From Eubacterium nodatum ATCC 33099 (GTDB lineage Bacteria; Bacillota; Clostridia; Peptostreptococcales; Anaerovoracaceae): 64,000 nucleotides of DNA. Under the pieces are notes generated by a model. That model worked only from the letters and a program-made list of their open reading frames with translations. It did not search any database and was not told the DNA's origin. This document shows positions 16,436-25,168 of the stretch, piece by piece. The stretch spans positions 62,001 to 126,000 of the forward strand of contig AZKM01000025.1 in assembly GCA_000510425.1 (NCBI GenBank). The letters run 5' to 3'. Position 1 is the first letter of the stretch. Each line of letters begins with the position of its first letter. A program made the position numbers and the translations under genes.

Positions 16436-17743
16436 TTACTTGCCTGTACCTTTAGGAGCTTTTCCTCCACCTGAATTTGGTGAACCTCCCCCGCCTGAGG
16501 GTGGTTTTGATTCACCGCCTGAAGATCCTCCTCCCGGTTTCGGCTGCGGCTTAGGTTTTGGAGCAGGAGAAGGTTTTGGTGTTTTCTTGTTCTTATTATT
16601 GGGGGAATTGTTGCCACTGCTTCCCTGATTTGCCGGTGATGATGCATTTGCACCTGCTCCCTGCTGAGAATTATTATTGGGATTAAAAGTCTGTTGATCA
16701 GAAGATGAACCTCTCCCCGACAGAATCCTTGCCGCAATTTCTTTTACCGTATCAGTCACCTTGTAATCTTTCTGTCCAAAGACCTCTTTATGAAATTTGA
16801 TCACATTGGCTTCCAAGTCTATAGGAAACACATATGAAACCCCATCTATACTTCCCGTACCCACCTGATAGGGCCAACCTTTACTTTTTTTAAGTTTGAA
16901 TTTTGACAGTCTCTGTGCAAGTCCCACCATATCATTTGTTGATAAATTCGTCTCCATCTGAGGAAGTAAAACATTCATAAGTTTTACCAATTGTCCTATG
17001 CTTCTTGTCTTAAGCTTATCCGTAACTTTCTGAACAACTATTCTCATTCTGTCCGTGCGCTTAAAATCATCCCCTACGCCTTTTCTGATTCTGCCGTAAG
17101 AAACCGCCTGCGCTCCTCTCAATGTCTGCTTCCCCGGTTTTTTGACCAGATTATATTTCTTTTTCTTAAGATGCTCTGCGGAATCTTCAGTATACTTATT
17201 CAGCTCCGAAATTTCCTCTTTCTTAACATCAACTTCTATACCGTCAACTGCATCGACAAGATCTGCTACCATTTGGAAATTAAATAAAACATAGCTTTTG
17301 ATATTAAGATCCATGTTCTGATTCAACGTTTTCATGGCTCCGCCCGCTCCACCGTATGCGTATGCGCTGTTAACCTTCTGGTATGTCTCGGTTCCGTTAA
17401 TTCTAAGATATGTATCACGATATACAGATGTCAGCTTAACTTCATTGTTCTTTGTATTGATACTGGCTACAATAATACAATCCGTATTGGTGCCTTTCAG
17501 GTTATTTTTCTCCATTTTTCTTGAATCCACACCCAAAAGTGCAATATTCACATAGCCATCCACATCAACACAAGACAATTTATTTATGTCTATCTTTTTT
17601 CTTTTGATTTTTCCCACCTGAGATTGAACGAAAATAACGCCAAGCCCCGCTACAAATATCACAAACATCAAAATGAAAGCAGTAACCTTCTGCCACTTTT
17701 TCATGCTATACACTTTACTCACCACAGTATTCATTAATTTCAT
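16436..17743 (-). CDS. LytR-CpsA-Psr (LCP) family cell-wall glycopolymer ligase
   Basis: Transfers lipid-linked wall polymers such as teichoic acid or capsule to peptidoglycan outside the membrane. The 435-residue protein has a short cytosolic N-terminus and one membrane helix (about 20-40). The LCP domain spans roughly 65-300, with NIALLGVDSRK, the catalytic-site TDCIIVASIN and VYRDTYLRI, and SYGRIRKGVGDDFKRTDRMR carrying the pyrophosphate-binding arginines. The last 85 residues are low-complexity P, G, S, N and K, likely wall-spanning. It directly follows the TagGH exporter genes, which matches its expected final step. Confidence 0.93.
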   Translation of the reverse strand: MKLMNTVVSKVYSMKKWQKVTAFILMFVIFVAGLGVIFVQSQVGKIKRKKIDINKLSCVDVDGYVNIALLGVDSRKMEKNNLKGTNTDCIIVASINTKNNEVKLTSVYRDTYLRINGTETYQKVNSAYAYGGAGGAMKTLNQNMDLNIKSYVLFNFQMVADLVDAVDGIEVDVKKEEISELNKYTEDSAEHLKKKKYNLVKKPGKQTLRGAQAVSYGRIRKGVGDDFKRTDRMRIVVQKVTDKLKTRSIGQLVKLMNVLLPQMETNLSTNDMVGLAQRLSKFKLKKSKGWPYQVGTGSIDGVSYVFPIDLEANVIKFHKEVFGQKDYKVTDTVKEIAARILSGRGSSSDQQTFNPNNNSQQGAGANASSPANQGSSGNNSPNNKNKKTPKPSPAPKPKPQPKPGGGSSGGESKPPSGGGGSPNSGGGKAPKGTGK

Positions 17744-17760
17744 CAGGAATATCTCCTTTT

Positions 17761-18582
17761 TTATCCAATTAGTTTCTTTGACTTTGCTTTAAGTCGTTCT
17801 TCTCTCTTCTTCGCTTTTTTCCTTTTCTTTGCTTCGTCCTCTTTCTCAATCATATCGTCATAGAATTCTATAGATTCTTCAATTCCACCATCAAAAACCT
17901 TCTCCCCTTTTTTCATGACGATCCCCCTTGTACAGAACTCTGCTGCCGTTTTTGTCGAATGTGTCACGAATAAAAAGGTTATATTTTTTTCTTCAACAAG
18001 CTCATGTATTTTCTCAGTACATTTTTTCTTAAAGGATTTGTCTCCTACGCTGAGAGCTTCATCTACAATCAGAATTTCCGGATCAATGTTGACATTTATA
18101 GCAAACCCCAATCTGGCCTTCATACCGCTGGAATATGTTCTGACCGGTTGGTCAATATATTCACCCAGCTCTGCGAATTCCACAATATCAGGCTCAACTG
18201 CCTTTATCTCCTGATTGGTCATACTCATTAAGCTTGCTCTGAAATAAATATTTTCCCTGCCGGAAAGCTCCGTATCAAATCCTGCTGTAAGTTCAAGAAG
18301 AGCACTCACTCTTCCATTTACTTTTATCTCTCCTTCCGTCGGATACGTCACACCCGTAATCATCTTTAAGAGTGTAGATTTCCCTGCACCGTTTCTTCCA
18401 AAAAGTGCAACCATCTCACCTGTCTTTATATCAAAACTCAAATCTGATATGGCGTTATTTTTTTTGCCTTTTATATTTTTAAAAAATATTGCTCTAAAGC
18501 GTTCCTTATCATTTTTATATAGCGTATATGTTTTAGTAACATCTCTAAATGATATTGCAATACCATTATCTTTTTTGACCAT
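17761..18582 (-). CDS. tagH: Polysaccharide/teichoic acid exporter ATPase (TagH-like)
   Basis: ATPase of an ABC-2 polymer exporter. The 273-residue protein has Walker A GRNGAGKS at 62-69, the Q-loop region, signature YSSGMKAR at 150-157, Walker B ILIVDEALSVGD at 170-181, and the H-loop in FVTHS. A lysine-rich tail (EKEDEAKKRKKAKKREE) follows; it lacks the long SH3-like C-terminus of B. subtilis TagH and is nearer to short TagH/KpsT/RfbE forms. It pairs with the permease gene 13 bases upstream. Confidence 0.93.
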   Translation of the reverse strand: MVKKDNGIAISFRDVTKTYTLYKNDKERFRAIFFKNIKGKKNNAISDLSFDIKTGEMVALFGRNGAGKSTLLKMITGVTYPTEGEIKVNGRVSALLELTAGFDTELSGRENIYFRASLMSMTNQEIKAVEPDIVEFAELGEYIDQPVRTYSSGMKARLGFAINVNIDPEILIVDEALSVGDKSFKKKCTEKIHELVEEKNITFLFVTHSTKTAAEFCTRGIVMKKGEKVFDGGIEESIEFYDDMIEKEDEAKKRKKAKKREERLKAKSKKLIG

Positions 18583-18595
18583 AAATTACTTTCCT

Positions 18596-19411
18596 CTATA
18601 ATACATCAGGAATATCTTTTTTCAATCTCCAGTATGCCCACACCGAAAGTACTATCATTATAACCGTAATTATAATGTAATTTCTCATTTCTACAGGAGT
18701 CTCCCAAATCCACTTCTTATAAATCAAAGAGTTTCTGTATGTGTTCGCCGTTATTGTAACCGGATTCCACAGCAAACACTTTCTAAGAAAAGGACTTTTT
18801 ATCCTCGAAACCTGATACAGAACTCCGGATAGCCAAAACAATGCCGGAACTGCTGATTTAACAAGATTTAAAAAGTCTGAGCTCATAGCTGATAACATGG
18901 ATGAAAACAATGCCCATGGAGTCCAGAAAAGAAACATACCTACATTAACTAAAATAATCTGTAAGTAATAGATATCCGGTCTGTCACCATATACAATATA
19001 TATTGTGAGCATTATAAGCTGTAAAACTATGTTTACAGCCAGCTGAGACAGGCTTACAAAAGTGGGAATTGTTCCGACAGGATATTTTATCTTTTTCACC
19101 AAATATCTGTACTTCCTAATGGAAGATGAGCTTGTATAAAGTGAATCTCTAATATAGAACCACGGAACCATACCTGCTATCATCCATAAAAAATACGGGT
19201 ATCCATTTATCGGATTTCCTCTTCTGACTCCAATCTCAAAGGCAAACCAGTATACAAAAATTGTAATGGCAGGTCGAATGATTGCCCATGACCAACCTAA
19301 TGCCGATCCACTGTACTTTTTTATTACATCAGACTTTGCCAGTTTAAATAATTGTCTTCTATACTTTATGTGATCGCTTAAAAGTTCAACTACGGTGTTC
19401 AAATTTACCAA
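18596..19411 (-). CDS. tagG: Polysaccharide/teichoic acid exporter permease (TagG-like)
   Basis: A 271-residue ABC-2 type permease with six hydrophobic helices. The N-terminal interface segment IKYRRQLFKLAKSDVIKKYSG precedes the first membrane span (LGWSWAIIRPAI), as in TagG/Wzm. The start is TTG 19411, overlapping the last codons of the upstream nucleotidyltransferase; GGAAAG serves as a modest ribosome site, so translation is probably coupled. With TagH it would export the undecaprenyl-linked polymer. Confidence 0.92.
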   Translation of the reverse strand: MVNLNTVVELLSDHIKYRRQLFKLAKSDVIKKYSGSALGWSWAIIRPAITIFVYWFAFEIGVRRGNPINGYPYFLWMIAGMVPWFYIRDSLYTSSSSIRKYRYLVKKIKYPVGTIPTFVSLSQLAVNIVLQLIMLTIYIVYGDRPDIYYLQIILVNVGMFLFWTPWALFSSMLSAMSSDFLNLVKSAVPALFWLSGVLYQVSRIKSPFLRKCLLWNPVTITANTYRNSLIYKKWIWETPVEMRNYIIITVIMIVLSVWAYWRLKKDIPDVL

Positions 19412-20145
19412 CTTTCCGGGTTTGTCCCTTTGTTCTTCCTATTATTTTCCAACTCAAAAATACTTTCGGCAATATACATATCACTTTGATATGTTATTTT
19501 GATATTCTCACTTCTTCCCATAATTAAATGCACCTCATAATCATTGAGGAGGAAAACTCCCATTGCATCGGTAACATATCCTTTTTGCTCGCTTGAAAGC
19601 TCATTATAGCATTTTTTAAATTCTATGGCAAAAAAACTTTGTGGAGTCTGAACTTGATAGCAACAGTTTCTACGCAATGCGTTGTCTGCCTTAAAGCCAT
19701 CCCTGCTGATGAATATTGTGTCTGTTGCAGGGACTGCGGTTGTACAGGCATTGCCATTTGAAATTGCATTGATATTATCTTCAATAATTCTTGTATTAAC
19801 GAAAGGTCTTACGCTGTCATGAGTAATCAAAGTTGTCTTATCATCCAACCCGTACTCTCTCTCTATAAAATCTATTGCGTTTATAATCGTTTCGTTTCTG
19901 GTTTCACCACCTGCAGCAACACTTACTTTCCTATCAAAAAAATACTCATTGCATATAGATTCCGTATACTCCATCCACTGTATTGGACACATTACTATAA
20001 TTGCATCTATCTTATCGCTAAGAAGGAATTTTTCGATAGTATGTATAATAATCGGTTTCCCTTGAATCTGTAAATATTGTTTGGGTTTTTTAGTTTCACC
20101 CATTCGGCTTCCAAAACCTCCGGCTAAAATCACTCCGAAATTCAT
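19405..20145 (-). CDS. IspD/TarI-family cytidylyltransferase, probably for polyol phosphate
   Basis: A 246-residue CTP-dependent nucleotidyltransferase. The N-terminal signature VILAGGFGSRM...KPKQYLQIQGKP (positions 5-31) is shared by IspD (MEP cytidylyltransferase) and TarI (ribitol-5-phosphate cytidylyltransferase). Later blocks are AGGETRNETI, HDSVRPF, AVPATDTIF and TDAMGVFL. Sequence alone does not separate the two functions well. Its position between polyol transferases and TagG argues for CDP-ribitol or a similar donor. No TarJ-like alcohol dehydrogenase is adjacent; the neighbouring cytidylyltransferase-oxidoreductase fusion could fill that role (inference). Confidence 0.85.
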   Translation of the reverse strand: MNFGVILAGGFGSRMGETKKPKQYLQIQGKPIIIHTIEKFLLSDKIDAIIVMCPIQWMEYTESICNEYFFDRKVSVAAGGETRNETIINAIDFIEREYGLDDKTTLITHDSVRPFVNTRIIEDNINAISNGNACTTAVPATDTIFISRDGFKADNALRRNCCYQVQTPQSFFAIEFKKCYNELSSEQKGYVTDAMGVFLLNDYEVHLIMGRSENIKITYQSDMYIAESIFELENNRKNKGTNPESW

Positions 20146-20172
20146 AACTCTATCTGCACCAAAAGGTTAACA

Positions 20173-21468
20173 TCAACTGTTAACCTTCTCCATTATCTCT
20201 GCAATTTTAACTGATTCGTCCTCAAATACTCCCATAGAATCAATTCTATCATTTGTAAGCATTATCGAAACTGCTTTAAGCAAATATTTAAACCCATTAC
20301 CTGCATAGTTTGTGTTATATACTTCAATGTGGTCTGCATCAGTTCTCTCCACTTCAAAGTAATTTCCTCTCCACCATTTATCCTTCGATCGTATAGTGCC
20401 TTCGGTTCCTATAATTTCTAATTGATTGTCCACTCTTATAGAATTACCCACATTAACTATTGCATTACTATTTTCATATTCGAAAAATAATGAAGCAAAC
20501 TCAACTCCATCCGGACCATAGGTTTTATTTATCTTGAGATTTTTAAAGTCTTGCCCCTGAATTTTTAAAATCGGTACCAAAGCCAAGGACAACAAATCAA
20601 ACAAGATATTATCTCGGGATTTATCATCTCTGGAAATTGAACAATTCACGCTTAAAATATCCCCGATTAAGCCGCCCTGTGTCATCCACAATAACTGATT
20701 GAATACATGAATATGTACCATTTTTATGTTGTCCATCAGAATAACATTATGTTTTTTTGCAAGCTCATACAGATGAGATTGTTCAGATTCTTCCAATGAA
20801 AATGGAGGATCACTTATCACATGTTTTCCATTCTCAATAGCCTCTGATATGTAACTGCTTCTATTCCTGATCTTTGTCCTCACATACACAATATCACTGC
20901 TTTCAATCAGTTCACTGTAACTGTTAAAGCTGTTTTCAAAACCGTATTTTTTTGTAAATTCATTTCTCAGATTGACATCCTGGGCATATGCACCGATGAC
21001 ATTGAATCCGTTAACAAGTTTTGATTCTGAAACAAAATTATTATCATCTTGAAGGTCCGTTACAATCCCCACATTATAGGTTGCAAAATTTTCTTTTCTG
21101 ATTTGAGTACTGGAAATCCCCTTTGTTCTCTCAAGATACACCATATTACAGTATCTGCTCAGATGGTCAAATTTGCCCTTCCAGTCATCTCCGATTACGA
21201 AGGTATCCACATCATATTTAACGATGTCACTTATTTTCTGACCGAGATATTCTTCTACTATTATTTGGTCAACAAGCCCTGTATTCTTGACATTTTCAAT
21301 ACGCTCTGCCAAACTGTCATGAACTGATAACTTGCCTCTTCCGATATCATAGTTTTCGCCGGTTACACCGACGATTAAATAGTCTCCATACTCCTTAGCT
21401 CTCTTGAGTATATTATAATGTCCTTTATGAAACAAATCATATGTTCCGTAGGTAATAACTTTTTTCAT
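20173..21468 (-). CDS. Fusion of TagD-like cytidylyltransferase with a Gfo/Idh/MocA-like domain
   Basis: 431 residues in two parts. Residues 1-128 are a glycerol-3-phosphate cytidylyltransferase-type domain with the HxGH motif (HKGH, 14-17), VIGDDWKGKFD and RTKGISSTQIR (114-124). Residues about 132-431 resemble Gfo/Idh/MocA oxidoreductases, but the Rossmann opening is VGIVTDLQDDNN rather than GxGxxG, and the usual EKP catalytic motif is replaced by SDPP near 219-222. NAD use and dehydrogenase activity are therefore doubtful. The first half should make a CDP-polyol; the second may bind or modify the substrate. It lies between TagF-like and IspD-like genes. Confidence 0.85.
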   Translation of the reverse strand: MKKVITYGTYDLFHKGHYNILKRAKEYGDYLIVGVTGENYDIGRGKLSVHDSLAERIENVKNTGLVDQIIVEEYLGQKISDIVKYDVDTFVIGDDWKGKFDHLSRYCNMVYLERTKGISSTQIRKENFATYNVGIVTDLQDDNNFVSESKLVNGFNVIGAYAQDVNLRNEFTKKYGFENSFNSYSELIESSDIVYVRTKIRNRSSYISEAIENGKHVISDPPFSLEESEQSHLYELAKKHNVILMDNIKMVHIHVFNQLLWMTQGGLIGDILSVNCSISRDDKSRDNILFDLLSLALVPILKIQGQDFKNLKINKTYGPDGVEFASLFFEYENSNAIVNVGNSIRVDNQLEIIGTEGTIRSKDKWWRGNYFEVERTDADHIEVYNTNYAGNGFKYLLKAVSIMLTNDRIDSMGVFEDESVKIAEIMEKVNS

Positions 21469-21512
21469 AAAATTCCCCTTATACTAAAGTTTAATAAATT
21501 ACTCCTGGAGTT

Positions 21513-21521
21513 ATTATAACA
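21513..21521 (-). promoter_or_regulatory. Extended -10 promoter before the cytidylyltransferase fusion
   Basis: TGTTATAAT on the minus strand (21521-21513) is a perfect TGn-TATAAT, about 45 bases before the start at 21468. No good -35 lies 17 bases upstream. ACTCC-T-GGAGT just after the -10 is a small palindrome. Confidence 0.5.
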
Positions 21522-21540
21522 CGATAATCCTATTAGTTCC

Positions 21541-22668
21541 TTATAAATTTTTATTTGCCTGCTTAATAATGAATTCTGCAAGATTATAAGTGCAATTATC
21601 CATGTTTAAATCAATATATCTATTTCTAAAGCCATTCAGTTTATCAAAGTTATATTCACCCTTTATTTTTATAGCTAAATCTTCAATGTCCTCCATAACA
21701 TATTCTGATATAATCTCATCTTTGAAATCTATATTTACACCTGTTTTGCGAATATATTCATCGTAATCCGCTATATAAAAATATAATGGCACCCCAGCCA
21801 AAGCAGCCTCCACAGCAAAGGATGAATAATCACTTATAACATAATCTGCAACACTTAAAAAGTCATACGACATAAAATCAGTATCATATATAACATTTCG
21901 GCATAAAATCTTCTTCGTAAAAACATCAAGAGGATGAAGCTTTATGATAAGTGTATACTCACCAGGATTAAAGGCCTCTATGAATTTCTTCAAATCAACA
22001 GGTCTGTTTTTTCGCATTGTGGGGACATACAAAATATTTTTTTTCGTATCATCCAATATCTTTGGATATGAATTCTCTATATCTTTTTTCTTATTTGGAA
22101 CTGTTCTCTTAATATAATCTATTCTAGGTAACCCCAATCTTACAATTTTTTTAATATCTATATCAAAGGCTTCTGAAAAAAATTTATCTGTATTTATTGA
22201 CGGACTTATCACATAATCATAATTCCGGTGCATCCTCATCAGTTCAGCAATGTCTTTTTTTGCACCATCTTCCAATCCTATTGTTTGGTATCCAAATTTT
22301 TTTATTGCACTAATTGCATGCCATATTTGAATAATTTTCAAATTTTCTTTATGTTTCAATACACTCACCGGAATTGAATAAGAGTCCGTTACTATAACTT
22401 CGGACGCAGCAAAGTTCCACATCTGTTTTATTATATGTAAAATATATTCACTCATACCAAAAAACGATTTTTCCAGTTTTTTTGTTAATACAACAACCTT
22501 ATATTTACCACTTTTTTTAAGTGCGAGTCTAAGCATTCTAAAATCGAGAGTTTCTTCATTGCTCTGCCGTGATACTAAAGTGATTTGTTTCTTTGTTTTC
22601 CTCAGCTTAAAAATATTATAGATCACATGCATCAAAAATATAAAAATCCTAATTATTACTTTTTTCAT
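21541..22668 (-). CDS. CDP-glycerol/ribitol glycerophosphotransferase family protein (TagB/TagF-like)
   Basis: A 375-residue GT-B type transferase that adds polyol phosphate from a CDP donor to a lipid-linked acceptor or growing chain. Family motifs include IIQIWHAISAIKKFG (acceptor His), RLGLPRID, ILYVPTMRKN, IIKLHPLD and the donor-site VISDYSSFAVEAALAGVPLYFY. An N-terminal hydrophobic stretch suggests membrane association. ATG 22668 is preferred over the in-frame TTG 22689 because AGAGGA precedes it at workable distance; it overlaps the previous gene by 20 bases. A long polymerase such as B. subtilis TagF (about 746 residues) would be bigger, so this may be a primase or a short-chain enzyme. 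Confidence 0.88.
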   Translation of the reverse strand: MKKVIIRIFIFLMHVIYNIFKLRKTKKQITLVSRQSNEETLDFRMLRLALKKSGKYKVVVLTKKLEKSFFGMSEYILHIIKQMWNFAASEVIVTDSYSIPVSVLKHKENLKIIQIWHAISAIKKFGYQTIGLEDGAKKDIAELMRMHRNYDYVISPSINTDKFFSEAFDIDIKKIVRLGLPRIDYIKRTVPNKKKDIENSYPKILDDTKKNILYVPTMRKNRPVDLKKFIEAFNPGEYTLIIKLHPLDVFTKKILCRNVIYDTDFMSYDFLSVADYVISDYSSFAVEAALAGVPLYFYIADYDEYIRKTGVNIDFKDEIISEYVMEDIEDLAIKIKGEYNFDKLNGFRNRYIDLNMDNCTYNLAEFIIKQANKNL

Positions 22669-23929
22669 TTCCAAAGAAAATCCTCTCAATCACCCTTTCT
22701 GATGCTCTTCCATCATCAAGGTAATTAAACTTATCATTAAATTTCCTGTATTTTTCGTCTACCTCAAAACTATAATCAAGCCGTTTGACTTGTCTTATAA
22801 GATCTTCTTCTGTCTTTACAATAGGTCCCGGCAACTCGTCCAAGGATAAATAAAATCCTCGCAGTTCGTCTCTATATTCCTCAAAGTCATACATATAATA
22901 TATTATTGGTCTCTTGAGATTGGCATAATCGAAGAATACACTGGAATAATCAGTTATCAACATATCTGAAATTAAATAAAGCTCATTAATATCGCTGTGC
23001 TCTGACACATCATACACAAATCCTTTATGCTTTTCAAAGTTAAATTGATTTGCAACTAAATAATGTGCCCTAAATAATATTATAAAACCCTCGCTAAGCT
23101 CTTCCTCAAGTAAATCAAAGTTCACATTTGCTTCATATGTATAGCCTATACTTTTAGTATATTGATTATCTCTCCATGTGGGTGCATATAATATAATCTT
23201 TTTACTTCCTATGTTAGTTAAATTCAGCTTGGTTTTAATCTCTTTAACATCCTGCTCTGTTGCATTCAATAGCATATCATTTCGGGGATAACCTTCTTCT
23301 ATTATGGAGTCTTCTTTTCCATAATATTTCATATTCCATGCAGTTCTAAACTTTGATGATGCCCATTTACCGGGAGAAATAAAATAAGTGAATCTTTCTG
23401 TATCTCTAGCATACTTTTCGTAAATTTCCTTAGCAGAATTCATTGCATTGGCACTATTTTTCAAATCAAATCCTAATCTTTTCAGTGGTGTTCCATGCCA
23501 GCACTGAATATATTTTTGGTTGTCTTTAGGTATATAAAAGTCAAGCATTCTATAATTAGTTATCCAGTAACCTGCTCTTTTTATTACATCTATTTCTTCT
23601 TTTGATAATCTTTTCACCAAACTTGTATTTCGGTTAGACTCTAAATATTTGTATTTCTCAGGATCTTCAAAAACCCAAACAAATTTATAATCACTAAACC
23701 TGCTATCTTTTAACATGGTTTCATAAATTGCTTTGGGAGAATCGCTGTATCCTTTTCCATTAAAAGTACTAAAATAAATCAGTTTTTCATCAGTCTCAAT
23801 ATTCAATAAACCTCTCAAATACTTTGTTGTTTCATATTTATAATTTATAGCCTTGGCAAATTTCCTAAAGTTTTTATGGTTTTTGGCATAGTCTTTAACT
23901 AGTCGTTTGAATTTCATCTTGATGCTCAT
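22649..23929 (-). CDS. CDP-glycerol/ribitol glycerophosphotransferase family protein (TagF/TarL-like)
   Basis: A 426-residue teichoic acid polymerase-type GT-B enzyme. Motifs seen: YFSTFNGKGYSDSPKAIYE (start of the catalytic half), YIQCWHGTPLKRLG with the catalytic His, EEGYPRNDML, ILYAPTWRDN, LFRAHY and ITDYSSVFFDYANLKRPIIYY (CDP site). It corresponds to the C-terminal catalytic half of TagF/TarF. ATG 23929, seven bases after AGAGGA, is preferred to upstream in-frame codons. The terminator and promoter immediately upstream make it the first gene of a separate transcript with the second transferase. Confidence 0.9.
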   Translation of the reverse strand: MSIKMKFKRLVKDYAKNHKNFRKFAKAINYKYETTKYLRGLLNIETDEKLIYFSTFNGKGYSDSPKAIYETMLKDSRFSDYKFVWVFEDPEKYKYLESNRNTSLVKRLSKEEIDVIKRAGYWITNYRMLDFYIPKDNQKYIQCWHGTPLKRLGFDLKNSANAMNSAKEIYEKYARDTERFTYFISPGKWASSKFRTAWNMKYYGKEDSIIEEGYPRNDMLLNATEQDVKEIKTKLNLTNIGSKKIILYAPTWRDNQYTKSIGYTYEANVNFDLLEEELSEGFIILFRAHYLVANQFNFEKHKGFVYDVSEHSDINELYLISDMLITDYSSVFFDYANLKRPIIYYMYDFEEYRDELRGFYLSLDELPGPIVKTEEDLIRQVKRLDYSFEVDEKYRKFNDKFNYLDDGRASERVIERIFFGNEKSNN

Positions 23930-23977
23930 AAACATTTCCTCTTTGTATACTCCAGCATTATATATAATCATCATGTG

Positions 23978-24008
23978 ATTATAACATATAAAAAAACCGA
24001 ACAGCAAT
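23978..24008 (-). promoter_or_regulatory. Promoter for the glycerophosphotransferase genes
   Basis: TATAAT (23983-23978) with TTGCTG (24008-24003) 19 bases upstream on the minus strand, about 50 bases before ATG 23929. The spacing is long. The -35 lies within the preceding terminator stem. Confidence 0.5.
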
Positions 24009-24020
24009 AGCCATCCGGTA
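23990..24020 (-). terminator. Rho-independent terminator after the opine-type dehydrogenase
   Basis: ACCGGAUGGC pairs with GCUGUUCGGU (10 bp including three G-U pairs) around UAUU, followed by seven U. It lies 22 bases after the dehydrogenase stop. Confidence 0.75.
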
Positions 24021-24041
24021 ATAAACCTACAGACTTCATAA

Positions 24042-25154
24042 TTATTGCTTATAAAACTGAATTATCTTATCTAAAGAATCTAAGCCATATAATGCCGGAA
24101 TTCCGCTTTCATTAATATTGGGACCAAAACTTCCATCTTCATTAAAATAACAAATCCCTGTTTTTTCTTTATAGAAATTCAGTATCTTATCAATAGTCGG
24201 AGTTTCTGTTTTCGTTAAAAGAGCAAAATACTTTATAACGGCAATCCCAAAAGGAAAATCTTCTGTAAACATTCTGTTATTCCAATCAGGATAATATTTT
24301 CCACCATCATTGATCAGCGGAACCTTAACGACCTTAAATGCCTCAATGCTCTTCAGTTTTTTAGTCATATCATGAACGGTTTGGGATTCATAATAATCTC
24401 TAAGAGATACCACCTCATGCAAATCCAGCCCTTCAATACTATTACAAATATTTTGAAGCTCACTATCATACTTTAATAGTACATCAGAAGTTTCGTCTGT
24501 CCATTCATCGTAGAACATTAACTGTTTATCATAAGCATCACCATCTTTATAGTCCTTAAAATCGATATATACTCCTGACAGATGGATTAATGGGTTCGTC
24601 GGTGTTAATGTTACGGATAAATATTCTTTAACGGGTTTACAAGGTGTGGTCAATAATTTCTCTAAATCTTTGCATATAGTTTCCACATGATCAAAAGGTA
24701 TTGAACCAACAAACAATTCTTTTTTTCTTGCCAATAAATGTGCAAACTCCCTGTTATCCTGGCGAGCAATATATGGAACCCTTTGCAGACCAAACACAAC
24801 AGCCCCTTTTGCTATCATTTTTTTACAAGCATACTCGGCTCCGCCATAACCGGGAATAAATCCGATCTTCATACCTGAAACGATATAATCCTCACACTGC
24901 GTAATAAATGCTTTACGAAGAAACGCAGGATATGTGCAAAACACATAATCTGCACCTTCCAAGGCTTTTTCTAAGTTTTTTTCAGATTTAATCTTCAAAT
25001 TTTTATATATGGTTCTATTTTCGACATCTTCAAATCGAAAATTCTTTGATAAAGCTTTATTTGTGTAAACAACAACATCGTGCTCGTTTTGAGTTGCAAT
25101 AGCGCCTGCCATAACCAGACCCATATTACCGGCACCAACAATACAGACTTTCAT
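24042..25154 (-). CDS. NAD/NADP octopine/nopaline dehydrogenase family protein
   Basis: 370 residues. The N-terminal Rossmann fold reads MKVCIVGAGNMGLVMAGAIA (GxGxxG at 7-12). The C-terminal helical domain contains LTPTNPLIHLSGVY with the family's conserved NPxxH, and later DYYESQ and SGIPALYGLDS. The family reduces an imine formed from a keto acid and an amino group, giving opines. ATG 25154 follows a perfect GGAGGTAAGG; TTG 25166 is inside that site. It is immediately downstream of a HisC-like aminotransferase, and both sit in the polymer locus, suggesting an N-carboxyalkyl-type substituent (inference). A strong terminator follows. Confidence 0.85.
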   Translation of the reverse strand: MKVCIVGAGNMGLVMAGAIATQNEHDVVVYTNKALSKNFRFEDVENRTIYKNLKIKSEKNLEKALEGADYVFCTYPAFLRKAFITQCEDYIVSGMKIGFIPGYGGAEYACKKMIAKGAVVFGLQRVPYIARQDNREFAHLLARKKELFVGSIPFDHVETICKDLEKLLTTPCKPVKEYLSVTLTPTNPLIHLSGVYIDFKDYKDGDAYDKQLMFYDEWTDETSDVLLKYDSELQNICNSIEGLDLHEVVSLRDYYESQTVHDMTKKLKSIEAFKVVKVPLINDGGKYYPDWNNRMFTEDFPFGIAVIKYFALLTKTETPTIDKILNFYKEKTGICYFNEDGSFGPNINESGIPALYGLDSLDKIIQFYKQ

Positions 25155-25168
25155 CCTTACCTCCAAAT

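Noticed and set aside
16428..16628. Proline/glycine-rich plus-strand frame
   Set aside because: It is the reverse complement of the low-complexity tail of the LCP protein, with no ribosome site.
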